Source: Micromonospora citrea (lineage in GTDB: Bacteria; Actinomycetota; Actinomycetes; Mycobacteriales; Micromonosporaceae). From it: a stretch of DNA of 64,000 bases. Position 1 is the first letter of the stretch; each line of letters starts with the position of its first letter. The notes below the pieces were generated by a model that worked only from the letters and a program-made list of their open reading frames with translations, was not told the origin of the DNA and ran no database searches. The translations under genes were made by a program, and so were the position numbers. Positions 44,438 to 52,834 of the stretch are shown here, piece by piece. The stretch covers positions 2,768,501 through 2,832,500 of the forward strand of contig NZ_FMHZ01000002.1 of NCBI RefSeq assembly GCF_900090315.1, in the 5' to 3' direction.

Positions 44438-44770
44438 CGGCTTGGTACTCGCCGCGTCCTACCTCGGCTTCCTCGCGGCCACCGCCCTGGGACACGGCTG
44501 GGGCCTCCTGGCCGTCGCCGCGCGGTGTCCGTGGTCTGCATTGTCGGCGAGATCATCTACGCGGGCAGCGCCACCGCGCTCGCTCCGGTCCGTGTCCTGG
44601 GCCGCGCCCTCGCCCGATTCCAGGTCTCCACGGGCTTCGGCCTCGCGGTCTCCCCGGCGGTCATCACCGCTCTCGCCTCGCGCGGCTCGGCCGCCCTGTG
44701 GGGCAGCCGCACCGCTGCCACGCTCCTCTCCGCCTCCGCCGTTGCCACCGGAAAGAACCGAGGAACGCCG
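44437..44770 (+). pseudogene. MFS transporter, C-terminal remnant
   Basis: The plus strand reads VLAASYLGFLAATALGHGWGLLAV, a one-base shift, then VSVVCIVGEIIYAGSATALA and FQVSTGFGLAVSPAVITALASRG. These are the last three membrane helices of a major-facilitator exporter. The first nine helices are absent and a frameshift lies near 44520. HxlR and MFS genes are often divergent neighbours, so both 5' halves may have been lost in one deletion. Confidence 0.7.
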
Positions 44771-44805
44771 CTCATTGGTGGCCGCCGCCGGGCGCGAGCA
44801 GGCTC

Positions 44806-44890
44806 GTGAGCGCGGCGAACGTCTACGCGACGTGCATCGGCGGCGACCGTGCCCGGATGAACGAGCGGATCGAGCGGTCTGCTCAGGTGA
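44806..44890 (+). pseudogene. Tyrosine recombinase C-terminal scrap
   Basis: About 25 codons read AANVYATCIGGDRARMNERI, closely matching the end of the recombinase remnant at 46300-46370 (VYAKCIDGQEATVNQRIE). It includes the catalytic Tyr but nothing else of the enzyme. Confidence 0.6.
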
Positions 44891-45385
44891 TGACAAGTTC
44901 GGTCGGCAGTACTCCGCCGGACGCATCGCGACCTTCGCGCGAAGCGAAGAACGTGACCCGACCAGCCTGCGTGCGGTGGTCGACTACTGGTGGGCCCTTT
45001 CCACGACGCGAAGCGCAACAAGGCTGGCGCTGCCCTCACCGAGGCGCCCTGGGTTCGGCTCCACCTGAGCTACCACTGAATCGGAGAGGCCGGGCGAGCT
45101 CTGCTGACCGGCGGCAAGCCGCGTAGCGGCGCGGCAGCCATGCCCCGCCCTCGGCGACGGCCAACCACTCTCGCGGTCGTCACGGCACCACTTGGGAGCG
45201 TCCCGCATCGGCGACCTTCGCATCACGAGATCAAGTTGTCGCCCCGCCGGCCTGGGCACCTGAGGGTCTACCAGCGGAAACGCCTCTCGACATCTCGCAC
45301 CACTCCCCTGCCGTCCGCCGACCTCTTGCGGACTCGACGCGGACCGCTCGCCTGGCTGCCCGCGCGTGACCGCTGGGCCTCGTGG
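44891..45385. other. Unassigned sequence between element remnants
   Basis: No intact gene. A plus-strand stretch reads FGRQYSAGRIATFARSEERD before breaking off; it looks like former coding sequence but I do not recognise it. The rest has no motif, repeat or promoter I can support. Confidence 0.4.
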
Positions 45386-45871
45386 CTACTGGCCCAGGGC
45401 GGGCCCGGCCCCCACACGAGCGGCAGAGGTCACCCCCTCGCGAACGGCAGCTGCTGCCGCGTCCAGCTCGACGCGCTCCCTGCGCCGCCAGTCCGCGTCG
45501 ATACGGAAGGTGTCACCGGCGAAGCGCGGGAACACGTGCAGGTGCACATGGAAGATCTCCTGGAACGCAGCTGCTCCGTCGGCGAGGAACATGTTGACCC
45601 CCTCGCACCGCAGCGTGGAACGGCGAAGCGCTCCGGCGAGCCGGTGAGCCCGCGTCCACATCCGTCCACCGACATCCTCGGGCAAGTCTTCCAAGCCAAC
45701 GGCGTGCAGGCGTGGCACGACGAGCAGATGCCCCGGAGTCACCGGGTGCAAGTCCATGAATGCCACGATCTCGTCATCCTGATGGACCAGGCTTGCTTCC
45801 ACTTCACCTCGCACGATGGCGCAGAAGATGCAGCCGTCTGCCTGGGCGAGCCCGTTTCCAGTCAAGGTCAT
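45386..45871 (-). CDS. HIT-family hydrolase
   Basis: 161 residues. CIFCAIVRGEVEAS opens the fold, FMDLHPVTPGHLLVVPRLHA follows, and the histidine triad is HVHLHVFPRF (His108, 110, 112). HIT proteins hydrolyse or transfer nucleotide phosphoramidates and dinucleotides. The ATG at 45871 has TACGTT six bases upstream and no ribosome site. It is intact although recombinase remnants lie on both sides, so it may be cargo or a recently moved gene. Confidence 0.9.
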   Translation of the reverse strand: MTLTGNGLAQADGCIFCAIVRGEVEASLVHQDDEIVAFMDLHPVTPGHLLVVPRLHAVGLEDLPEDVGGRMWTRAHRLAGALRRSTLRCEGVNMFLADGAAAFQEIFHVHLHVFPRFAGDTFRIDADWRRRERVELDAAAAAVREGVTSAARVGAGPALGQ

Positions 45872-45877
45872 GCACGA

Positions 45878-45883
45878 AACGTA
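45878..45883 (-). promoter_or_regulatory. Probable -10 element of the HIT gene
   Basis: TACGTT on the minus strand stands six bases before the ATG; no ribosome site is present. Confidence 0.4.
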
Positions 45884-45890
45884 GCCATCC

Positions 45891-46379
45891 CGGCTGACGC
45901 TGGTCGACAACCGGCCCCAGGCGGGCAAGCGGTGGACCAACAGCGGCGAGGTGCACGACCGGCGCGGGCTGAAGCACCGGGCGGCAGCGGAATCCCGGGT
46001 CGTGCCGATCCCGCCGGAGCTGGTGGGCATCCTGCGGCGGCATGTCGACCGGTTCGGCGTCGTCGATGACGGTCGGCTGTTCCCCAGCAGCAAGGGAAAC
46101 GTGGTGGCAGCGTCGACGTACTCGCGGGTGTGGAAGGCAGCGCGGGAGCTGGCGCCGACTCCGGTGCAGGTGGCGTCCCCGCTGGCCGGGCGGCCGTACG
46201 ACCTGCGCCACGCGGCGGTGTCGCTGCGGCTGACCTCCGGTGTTCCGGCAACCGACGTCGCCGCCCGCGCGAGGCACTCCGTGGACGTGCTGCTGAAGGT
46301 GTACGCCAAGTGCATCGACGGCCAGGAGGCGACGGTGAACCAGCGGATCGAGGACGCGTTGGGCGGCTCGGGTGCGTAG
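45891..46379 (+). pseudogene. Tyrosine recombinase, C-terminal half
   Basis: The frame is open from about 45891 without a good start and ends at 46379. It encodes LVDNRPQAGKRWTNSGEVHD, VVPIPPELVGILRRHVDRFG, then the catalytic RPYDLRHAAVSLRLTSGVP and ARARHSVDVLLKVYAKCIDG with His/Arg and the Tyr nucleophile. The SAM-like N-terminal domain and the first catalytic Arg are missing. It stops 200 bp from the 3' end of tRNA-Arg, the place where integrases of tRNA-targeting elements lie, so it is probably the relic of an earlier element. Confidence 0.8.
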
Positions 46380-46576
46380 TCTCTACGGCGGCCTCACCAG
46401 TCCGGATCTTGGCGCGCACAGCCGGTGCGACCTGGGAAAACGCCACCAAGATCAATCCGTGAATAGTCCGTGGACAGCGACAACGGCGGCTCCGGGCGGC
46501 ACACCACTGCACAGGTCGACCGATCGACGCGGAACCTTATCCGCAGGTCAGGAAGCGTTTTTGCTGATCTTCGAGG

Positions 46577-46649
46577 TGCCCCCGGCAGGATTCGAACCTG
46601 CGACACACGGTTTAGGAAACCGTTGCTCTATCCCCTGAGCTACGGGGGC
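46577..46649 (-). tRNA. tRNA-Arg (anticodon CCT)
   Basis: The minus strand folds as a full cloverleaf: acceptor GCCCCCG/CGGGGGC with discriminator A, D stem GCTC/GAGC, anticodon stem ACGGT/ACCGT with loop TTCCTAA (anticodon CCT), variable GTGTC, T stem GCAGG/CCTGC with loop TTCGAAT. CCA is not encoded. Its 5' half and upstream flank are repeated at 56826, so it is the integration site of the following island. Confidence 0.95.
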
Positions 46650-46673
46650 GCGAGCGCCTAGTGTAGCGACCTG
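46612..46673. repeat. Left 62-bp attachment-site repeat
   Basis: 62 bp running from the anticodon loop through the tRNA 5' half to 24 bp of upstream flank are identical to 56826-56887. Similarity continues at a lower level for about another 200 bp on both sides of the map. The 320-bp stretch 46674-46992 is this diverged flank plus the start region of the next gene. Confidence 0.85.
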
Positions 46674-46978
46674 CGGGTTCACCTGGGGTGGCAGGGAGTG
46701 GCCCGCGTTCACCCGCGTCACCCGGACCCCCGTTCTCCCAGCCTAGGACCACACCCGGAGCACACGAACCCCGGTTTGCGACCGGCGGTCAGCCGCAGTG
46801 ACCCGCGTTGGCACCGGTTCACCCGGGTTGGTACCCGCTGGAGAGCACACACCGCGCACATCATCGAAGATCACCGGTCCGTAGCCAGGTCGCACGAATC
46901 CTGGTGACGCGAGTGAAACCCTCGGTCTGGCGCCGTTGACCTACGTCGTAACAGGTCGCCGAGATGCCTGTTCCTCGA

Positions 46979-46984
46979 TACTCT
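46979..46984 (+). promoter_or_regulatory. Probable -10 element of the Abi-like gene
   Basis: TACTCT stands eight bases before the GTG at 46993, with no ribosome site. Confidence 0.35.
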
Positions 46985-46992
46985 GGGCGACC

Positions 46993-47844
46993 GTGACGAT
47001 CCGTAGTCTCGTGCCGCTACCCGTCCGTCGCCACTTTCGCGATCTCAGCGCCGGCTACAGCACCCTCCGGCTGATCGCGGGCATGTGGGAGGACCAAGGG
47101 TTCACGCCGTCCGGTGATCCGAACGACGAGACGAGCGAGCGGCGAGGATTCTGGCGTGAGTTCGAGGACAACGTGGACTGGACCGATCCCACCCACGTGA
47201 ACCGTGTTCTGCGTGTGTACGAGACGCTGATCGACGCGATGCCACCAGAAGCGTTGGTGAGCACCCGCAAGTTCATGGAACGGCAAGGCTTCGACGTCGA
47301 CCTTGAGGGCAGGATCAGCCCGAAGTCAGACAGCGCCCTCCCCGCTGCGGCGACGATGCCACGGGCGCTGACGGCGCTGCGAGACCCGGAGATGATCCTG
47401 GACTCGTTCGAACGAATCAACAGGGCACTCCCGAGCGACCCAGCCCAGGCCATCGGATCCGCGAAGGAACTGGTCGAGGCAACCGCAAAAACCGTGCTCG
47501 AAGAGCTGGGCATCTCGTTCGACGGCAAGACCGCTAAGCTGCCTCAGCTCATCGACAGGGCACAGCGCGAACTCGGGCTTCACCCGCAGACCGTCGCACC
47601 GGGGCCGGATGGCAGCCAGGCTGTCAAGCGCATCCTCGGCGGGCTGTCGGGCATCGCGCTCGGCCTCGGTGAACTGCGCAACGAGGGCTGGGGCACCGGC
47701 CACGCCGCACGCCGCACAGGGCTGCGTCCTCGTCACGGTTACCTCGCGGTCGGAGCGGCGCACACCTGGTGCCAGGTCATCCTCGACACGCTCGCCGATC
47801 CGGCCGCACCTTGGCGGGCGCAGGCAGGCGTCACGGCAAGGTGA
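46993..47844 (+). CDS. Abortive-infection (Abi_C-like) protein
   Basis: 283 residues, soluble. The C-terminal 140 residues match the general pattern of the abortive infection C-terminal domain: QAIGSAKELVEATAKTVLEE, KLPQLIDRAQRELGL, KRILGGLSGIALGLGELRNE, then HAARRTGLRPRHGYLAVGAA. The RN...H arrangement recalls HEPN-type RNase centres, which is an inference. The first 100 residues have no motif I know. The gene is the first inside the tRNA-bounded island and is a good candidate for phage defence cargo. Start at the GTG 46993 behind a TAnnnT element. Confidence 0.7.
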   Translation: MTIRSLVPLPVRRHFRDLSAGYSTLRLIAGMWEDQGFTPSGDPNDETSERRGFWREFEDNVDWTDPTHVNRVLRVYETLIDAMPPEALVSTRKFMERQGFDVDLEGRISPKSDSALPAAATMPRALTALRDPEMILDSFERINRALPSDPAQAIGSAKELVEATAKTVLEELGISFDGKTAKLPQLIDRAQRELGLHPQTVAPGPDGSQAVKRILGGLSGIALGLGELRNEGWGTGHAARRTGLRPRHGYLAVGAAHTWCQVILDTLADPAAPWRAQAGVTAR

Positions 47845-48029
47845 TCCCTCACCTGCGCGGGATGGGTAAGAATAATCGAGCCGAGGGGCCGGACTCCCTC
47901 AGACCAGCTCCCTGCGGTCCCACGCAGTCCCGAACGACGCCCAGCGCCCGCATCAGCACGGGCTGCGCTGGACCAGTTCGCGCAGTTCCTCTTCCCGATT
48001 GGTTCCTCTGATTGCCGATGGGACTCCGG

Positions 48030-48330
48030 TCAGCCGAATAACCGGCCCACGAGGGCGCCCTGACCGGACTGCAGGACGTGCGCCGTGCGTAACGGTATCC
48101 AGAAGCACTCGAACTGGGTGGGCTCCTGCTCGCCGTCGTGGTCTTCCTGGCTCGCCCATCGCTCAGGCGTCGGCCCGCGCAGCGCCAGCTCGAAGACGTG
48201 GCGACGCTGGATCTCGAAGCGGAGCGGGCTGATGTCGTACTCGATCTCCCCCAGCTTGCGCACGACGGTGAAGCCGGTCAGTCCCGTCTCTTCGCGGGCC
48301 TCGCGCAGCGCCGCGTCCGGCGAGCGATCA
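48030..48330 (-). pseudogene. Nudix hydrolase, 5'-truncated
   Basis: The minus strand encodes SPDAALREAREETGLTGFTV, the second half of a Nudix box, then KLGEIEYDISPLRFEIQRRH and FECFWIPLRTAHVLQSGQGA to a stop. The first 30-40 residues, including the Gly of the box, are missing. The break coincides with the start of the IS256 transposase remnant on the opposite strand. Confidence 0.75.
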
Positions 48331-48506
48331 AGGCCCGCGGCCACTTCCCGAACGAGCAGGCCGCGTTGAAGTGTCTGTACCTGGTGACCCGGTCCCTGGA
48401 CCCCACCGGAGCAGGCAGAGCCCGATGGACGATGCGCTGGAAACCCGCGTTGAACGCCTTCGCCATCACCTTCAGCGACCGCTTCCCAGCCGCTGAAACC
48501 TACTAA
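48324..48506 (+). mobile_element. IS256-family transposase, C-terminal remnant
   Basis: The plus strand reads AIKARGHFPNEQAALKCLYL, VTRSLDPTGAGRARWTMRWK and PALNAFAITFSDRFPA to a TAA stop. This is the characteristic end of IS256/mutator-type transposases. No catalytic DDE part is present. It separates the truncated Nudix gene from the recombinase gene, and the recombinase C-terminus runs a few codons into it. Confidence 0.8.
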
Positions 48507-49650
48507 CCAAGATCGCCGGAAACACCGTTGGCGAGACAGCCCCCAGTTCCTTGGTGACGCTCTGGTAGGTGTCCCGGGTGAGGGTCGTGGTGGAATGGCC
48601 GAGTTGTTCGGCGAGGACCTTGATGTCGACACCGGCATCGAGGGCCACGGTGGCGGCGCCGTGGCGGAGGTCGTGCAGCCGGATCGGAGGCAGCCCAGCC
48701 TTGCGGACGAGCCTGCGGAAGCGTTGGGTGACGGCGTTGGGGTGCCAGGGCTGCCCGTCGGGCCGGACGAAGAACAGGCCGGTGTCGGGCCAGCTGCTGC
48801 CGGCGGCAAGCTGCCAGGCGGCACGGCGGACCCTGTAGGCGGCGAGGACCTTGACGGTCTCGGCGTCGAGCATCAGGTCGCGGGTGCCGGCCCTGCTCTT
48901 GGGGGGCTTCTGCACCGCCGTGTAGCCGTGGGTGGCGATCTGGTTGTTGATCGTCGTCTCGCGGCGGTCGAGGCGGACCTCGCTGTCGCGCAACCCGCAC
49001 GCCTCACCCCGGCGGGGCCCGCGGTAGGCCATGTAGTGCCACATCGGGTACAGGTCGGGGGCGTGAGCGGCTGCGTAGTCGAGAAACCGCACGATCTGCG
49101 TGTCGGTCCACACCATCACGGGGCCGGGCACCTCCCCGGTGGCCCCCCACCGCCGTACCCGTTCGTCCTCCCAGACGACGGGCAGCGGCCGGCTGGCGGG
49201 AGTCTTGACCAGCGCCGCGGGGTTGGAGCCGACGATGAGTTCGTCGGCGAGGGCGTCGTTGATCGCCTTGCGTAGGCAGGCGCGGATGCGCTGACGGGTC
49301 GAGGGCCCGGTCGGACGGACACCGGCGACCGTGGCGCGGACTCCGGGATCGGTGCTGGCCTTCGCGGTACGGATCTCCTCGTTGCGGTTCTCGATGGCGG
49401 TGAACATGGCACGGACGTGGCCGGTACGCAGCTTGTCCAACGGGATCTGGCCGAGATGCGGGATGAGGTGTACCCGCACGATCCGGGCCGCCCGTGGTGA
49501 CGGCGCACGACCGGCTGCCACGCACGTGAGGCTGGCAGCAGCCTGACCGCTGACCGATCCCGACGCGGGTCCGACCGTCTGGTCGGACCCGCCGTCGGCG
49601 TACGGCTTCGAGCGCAGAGCCGGGTACGCCACCGGGCATATGGCAGCCAT
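48472..49650 (-). CDS. Tyrosine site-specific recombinase (integrase)
   Basis: Up to 392 residues. The core-binding region includes VHLIPHLGQIPLDKLRTGHV. The catalytic domain has Arg in YRGPRRGEACGLR, His-x-x-Arg in LHDLRHGAATVALD, His in QLGHSTTTLT and Tyr in DTYQSVTKELG, so all active-site residues are present. The N-terminus before residue 55 is unlike the family and may be decayed or wrongly framed. The last dozen residues come from antisense of the IS256 remnant. It lies inside the tRNA-Arg island and is the likely enzyme of its integration, though whether it is active is open. Confidence 0.8.
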   Translation of the reverse strand: MAAICPVAYPALRSKPYADGGSDQTVGPASGSVSGQAAASLTCVAAGRAPSPRAARIVRVHLIPHLGQIPLDKLRTGHVRAMFTAIENRNEEIRTAKASTDPGVRATVAGVRPTGPSTRQRIRACLRKAINDALADELIVGSNPAALVKTPASRPLPVVWEDERVRRWGATGEVPGPVMVWTDTQIVRFLDYAAAHAPDLYPMWHYMAYRGPRRGEACGLRDSEVRLDRRETTINNQIATHGYTAVQKPPKSRAGTRDLMLDAETVKVLAAYRVRRAAWQLAAGSSWPDTGLFFVRPDGQPWHPNAVTQRFRRLVRKAGLPPIRLHDLRHGAATVALDAGVDIKVLAEQLGHSTTTLTRDTYQSVTKELGAVSPTVFPAILVSRFQRLGSGR

Positions 49651-49842
49651 CTGCGGCTGCGGCTCGCGGCCGAACCTGTCTGGAAACGGTCAACTACAGC
49701 CAGTCGTGCTGGTCGACCCGGCGGCGTCCGGATCTACCGAGTTGAGTGCACCCGCTGACGTCACGTGACGCCGCCTCCACCATAGATATAGAACATTGGT
49801 CAATCGTCCATCTTCGAATGCGCGCCGTTGTGGGATGCTTGA

Positions 49843-50199
49843 TCCACGGGAACGGACGCGTGGCGGAACTGGCGAGCTTTCGTTGGCGGACAAGCCGAAC
49901 TAGAGAATTTTGATGACGAACTCCAGTCGGACGTCTCGCTCGTCGGAGGACCCGCTATATTCGGTCCTTACACTCTATCAACAGTCATCCGAGACTCCGA
50001 CACGGTTCGCCCAGCCATCGCTGTCCATGCTGGCGTACACGCCAACCTCATATCCGAGGCCGTCGTGGACGGGAAGCTTGCGAAATCCGACTCACCGAAA
50101 GCAGTCCCTATCAGGGAGGCTGACGAGCAGGCTATACCTACTGATCGACTGCCGGGTCTATCACTGCGGCCCTCGGAATTGCGCATAGATTGGCCCTAG
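49843..50199 (+). pseudogene. AT-richer coding remnant without start
   Basis: After a TGA at 49840 a frame of 118 codons runs to a TAG at 50197, with no ATG, GTG or TTG in a usable position. It reads AFVGGQAELENFDDELQSDV, SLVGGPAIFGPYTLSTVIRD and HANLISEAVVDGKLAKSDSP. Codons such as ATA and CTA, rare elsewhere in the window, recur, and the 400 bp before and within it are visibly less GC-rich. It looks like foreign coding sequence that has lost its 5' end. No family recognised. Confidence 0.45.
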
Positions 50200-50280
50200 C
50201 ATTCGGTCGTCGTCCGCGAATCTCTGCCGCGCCGCGTCAGTGAGAGGTAGTTGGTCGGCAATTAACCGGCGCAGGGTGTC

Positions 50281-50871
50281 GTGGAGGCCAACGATGCTTC
50301 TTTCAACAAGCCTGAAGTCGGTGTACGCGGCCTTACCGCGGTGCGAGAGGTTACTTCGGACCCGGTACCAGGCGTCGTGGCCCGCGACGGCGGCCTGCTG
50401 GGCACCTTCGCCATGTACCACCGCGTCCCGCGCATCCCGCAGGACACCGACCTCGCCCTCGCCCGGGTCTTCGCCGGCACTGCCGCCCTGGCCATCGAAC
50501 GCCACCACATCGAACAGGCGAAGGCGGCCGCCGAAGCACGCGCCAAGGCCGCCCATGACGAGCTGGCCAAGGCGGTACGCGCCGAGCGTGAGCTGCGCGC
50601 CGAGGCCGAACAACGCGCCGCGGCAGCCGCGGAACTGGCCGACCGGATGCGCGCCGCCGCGGCCGCGCAGGCCGCCACGCCGCGACCCGAGCAGTGCCAG
50701 CTCGGCGGTAGCGACGCGTGCGACGCACCGGCCGAGCTCAAGATTGCCGACTCGTGGGGGGACTCGGCGTGGGGATGTCCCGCTCACGTCGAGGAGGCCA
50801 TCCTCAACGTGCGATCGGTGTTCATCGCCAACAAAGCGCTCGGAGGCCTGGCCGCCTACCTCAATCGCTAG
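50281..50871 (+). CDS. Chimeric protein: GAF tail, coiled coil, Cys-rich end
   Basis: 196 residues. Residues about 20-75 (VPGVVARDGGLLGTFAMYHR, DLALARVFAGTAALAIERHH) match the end of a GAF sensor domain; the front of that domain is absent. A long Ala/Glu/Arg coiled coil follows (about 80-135), then CQLGGSDACDAPAELKIADS with spaced Cys and a hydrophobic end ALGGLAAYLNR. The GAF piece appears joined to an unrelated protein. Whether it is expressed is unclear; the start at 50281 (GTG) has no strong ribosome site. It may be a product of element rearrangement. Confidence 0.5.
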   Translation: MEANDASFNKPEVGVRGLTAVREVTSDPVPGVVARDGGLLGTFAMYHRVPRIPQDTDLALARVFAGTAALAIERHHIEQAKAAAEARAKAAHDELAKAVRAERELRAEAEQRAAAAAELADRMRAAAAAQAATPRPEQCQLGGSDACDAPAELKIADSWGDSAWGCPAHVEEAILNVRSVFIANKALGGLAAYLNR

Positions 50872-51361
50872 CACGACGGAGCGTCGGCGGTCCCACGAGG
50901 CGTCGTACCTGTTCGATGGTCTCCGCTGAGCGTTCCTGGTCGCGGCGTCCGCCTGGGTGTCGCCACGCGCGGTCGTCCCTGCCGCCCACCCGACGCGCTG
51001 CGGCGAGGAGGCGCGGGGTCGGATCCTCAACTACCGCGCAAGATCTCCCGACCGCCGAGGCACGCGCTGAGGATCTCCAGTACTGTGGCTGAATCCTGTA
51101 ATCGATCAGTAACGCAAGCCTTCGCACAATGGATGCTCCGGAGGACGCCATCATGCTGAGCCTCGCGGCCAGCCCGCTCGCTACAACTGTCTACTTTGGA
51201 GCTTTGAGACGCGGCGGGCAATTCCGGCACCCGGGGCCGGGCCGGCCCTCCCGGTGGCTGATCTCGCCTACGAATCGGGCTGCCGCACACCGTCACGGCC
51301 AGTCCGAATATCGCTCCGCGTCGCGCCCAGACGCTACCGGACGTGACGGGCAGGAGCAGCG
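50872..51361. other. Intergenic, nothing recognised
   Basis: 490 bp between the chimeric gene and the permease operon. No intact frame, repeat or RNA gene is supported. The promoter of the permease operon should lie in its last part; GGAG at about 51352 is the permease ribosome site. Confidence 0.5.
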
Positions 51362-52819
51362 ATGAGCACGCACGTGCAGGTGGCACTGGCGCGCAAGACC
51401 CTCAGCGCGTGGGGCATGGGCATCTTCGGCGCGGCGGCCTCGGCGCCACTGGTCGTACTCGCCGGCGGCATCGTCGCCACCTACGCCAGTACTCAGGTGA
51501 CCAGCGTGCCGCTGGTGTTCCTGTTGGTCGGTGGTGTGGTCGCGCTGCTGCTGGTCGGATACACAGCCATGTCTCGCCAAGTACCACACGCCGCGGCTTA
51601 CTACGCCATCCTCGCCCAGGGTCTGGGGCGCAGCTGGGGCGTGGCGGGCGGCGTGGTTGCGCTGGTCGCGTACAACGCCATCCAGATCAGCCTCTACGGA
51701 CTGCTCGGCGCCACGCTGGCGAGCCTGATCGGCGGCAACTGGTGGGCGTGGGCGGGCGCCGCCCTGGTCCTGGTGGCCGTATTCGGGGTCCGAGCCGTCG
51801 CGCTGTCCACGGCGCTGCTGACCGCCGTCCTGGCGGGCTCCCTGGTGATCGTCGCGCTGTTCGGGGCGTCCGCCGTGGCCGACCCGGCCGCAGGCACCCT
51901 GTCCTGGGAAGGATTCTCGCCCGCCGGCCTCGGGGTGAGCGGAATCGGTGGTGCGGTCGCGCTGTGCCTGGCAGCCCTGATGGGGGTTGACGCGCCCGCG
52001 AGCTTCGCCGAGGAGAGCCGGGACGAGGGAGCCATCACCCGTGCGGTCTTCGCAGGGGTGCTGTTCCTGACGGTCGTGTATGCCGGGGTGGCGTGGGCGA
52101 TGGGGGTGGCGGTAGGCCCAGACCAGGTCGCCGCTGTCGCCGCCGATCCGAACGGTGGTCTTCCGTTCTCGGTGTTGGAGCAGCGCCTGGGCGGGTTAAT
52201 GACGCCGTTGGCGCAGATGATGCTGATCTTCGCGATCGTCACGTCACTGCTGGCGTTTCACAGCGTGGCGGCGCGGTACGCGTTCGCGATGGCCCGCGAG
52301 GGGGTGCTGCCGGCGGCGTTGGCGCGCTCGGGCAGCGGAACCCGGGTCAGCGCGCCTGTCGGCGGGTCGCTGCTGCAGACCGGAATCGCCGTGGCGGTCG
52401 TGGGCGTCTTCGCCGTGCTGCGGGCGGACCCGATGGCCACCCTGTTCACGTGGCTGTCGACGCTGGGGGCACTCGGGCTGTTGTGCCTGCTGGTGTCCGC
52501 GTCCGTCGCGGCGATGGCGTCGCGGACCCGATTGCTGGCCGGCGCTGGCGTGCTGACGTCGGTGATCGCGCCGCTGTTCGGCGTGGTCTTCGGGGTGGTC
52601 GTCCTCGCCGCGATGGTCGTCAACGTAGGGTCGTTGCTGGGCGCTGCTTCCGGTTCCCTGTCGCCGTACCTGCTGCCGGTGATCATCGCCGCCGCCGGCC
52701 TCGGCGGGGGCCTGTGGGCGGTTGCCCTGCGCCGCATGCGTCCGGAGACCTACGAGGGCATCAGCCGGGGCCGACCGGACACACACGCCGTACCTGACGA
52801 CGTCGGCGTGACCTTCTGA
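51362..52819 (+). CDS. APC-superfamily amino acid/amine permease
   Basis: 485 residues with about 12 membrane helices. The first helix contains LSAWGMGIFGAAASAPLVVL, the helix-1 break where APC carriers bind substrate amino groups. QVPHAAAYYAILAQGLG and MGVDAPASFAEESRDEGAIT are further family landmarks. The C-terminal tail is short and hydrophilic. GGAG lies five bases before the ATG. The next gene starts 16 bp after the stop and the third encodes an amino-acid decarboxylase-like enzyme, so it may import the substrate or exchange it for the amine product. Confidence 0.88.
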   Translation: MSTHVQVALARKTLSAWGMGIFGAAASAPLVVLAGGIVATYASTQVTSVPLVFLLVGGVVALLLVGYTAMSRQVPHAAAYYAILAQGLGRSWGVAGGVVALVAYNAIQISLYGLLGATLASLIGGNWWAWAGAALVLVAVFGVRAVALSTALLTAVLAGSLVIVALFGASAVADPAAGTLSWEGFSPAGLGVSGIGGAVALCLAALMGVDAPASFAEESRDEGAITRAVFAGVLFLTVVYAGVAWAMGVAVGPDQVAAVAADPNGGLPFSVLEQRLGGLMTPLAQMMLIFAIVTSLLAFHSVAARYAFAMAREGVLPAALARSGSGTRVSAPVGGSLLQTGIAVAVVGVFAVLRADPMATLFTWLSTLGALGLLCLLVSASVAAMASRTRLLAGAGVLTSVIAPLFGVVFGVVVLAAMVVNVGSLLGAASGSLSPYLLPVIIAAAGLGGGLWAVALRRMRPETYEGISRGRPDTHAVPDDVGVTF

Positions 52820-52834
52820 TCCGGGAACTGGACG

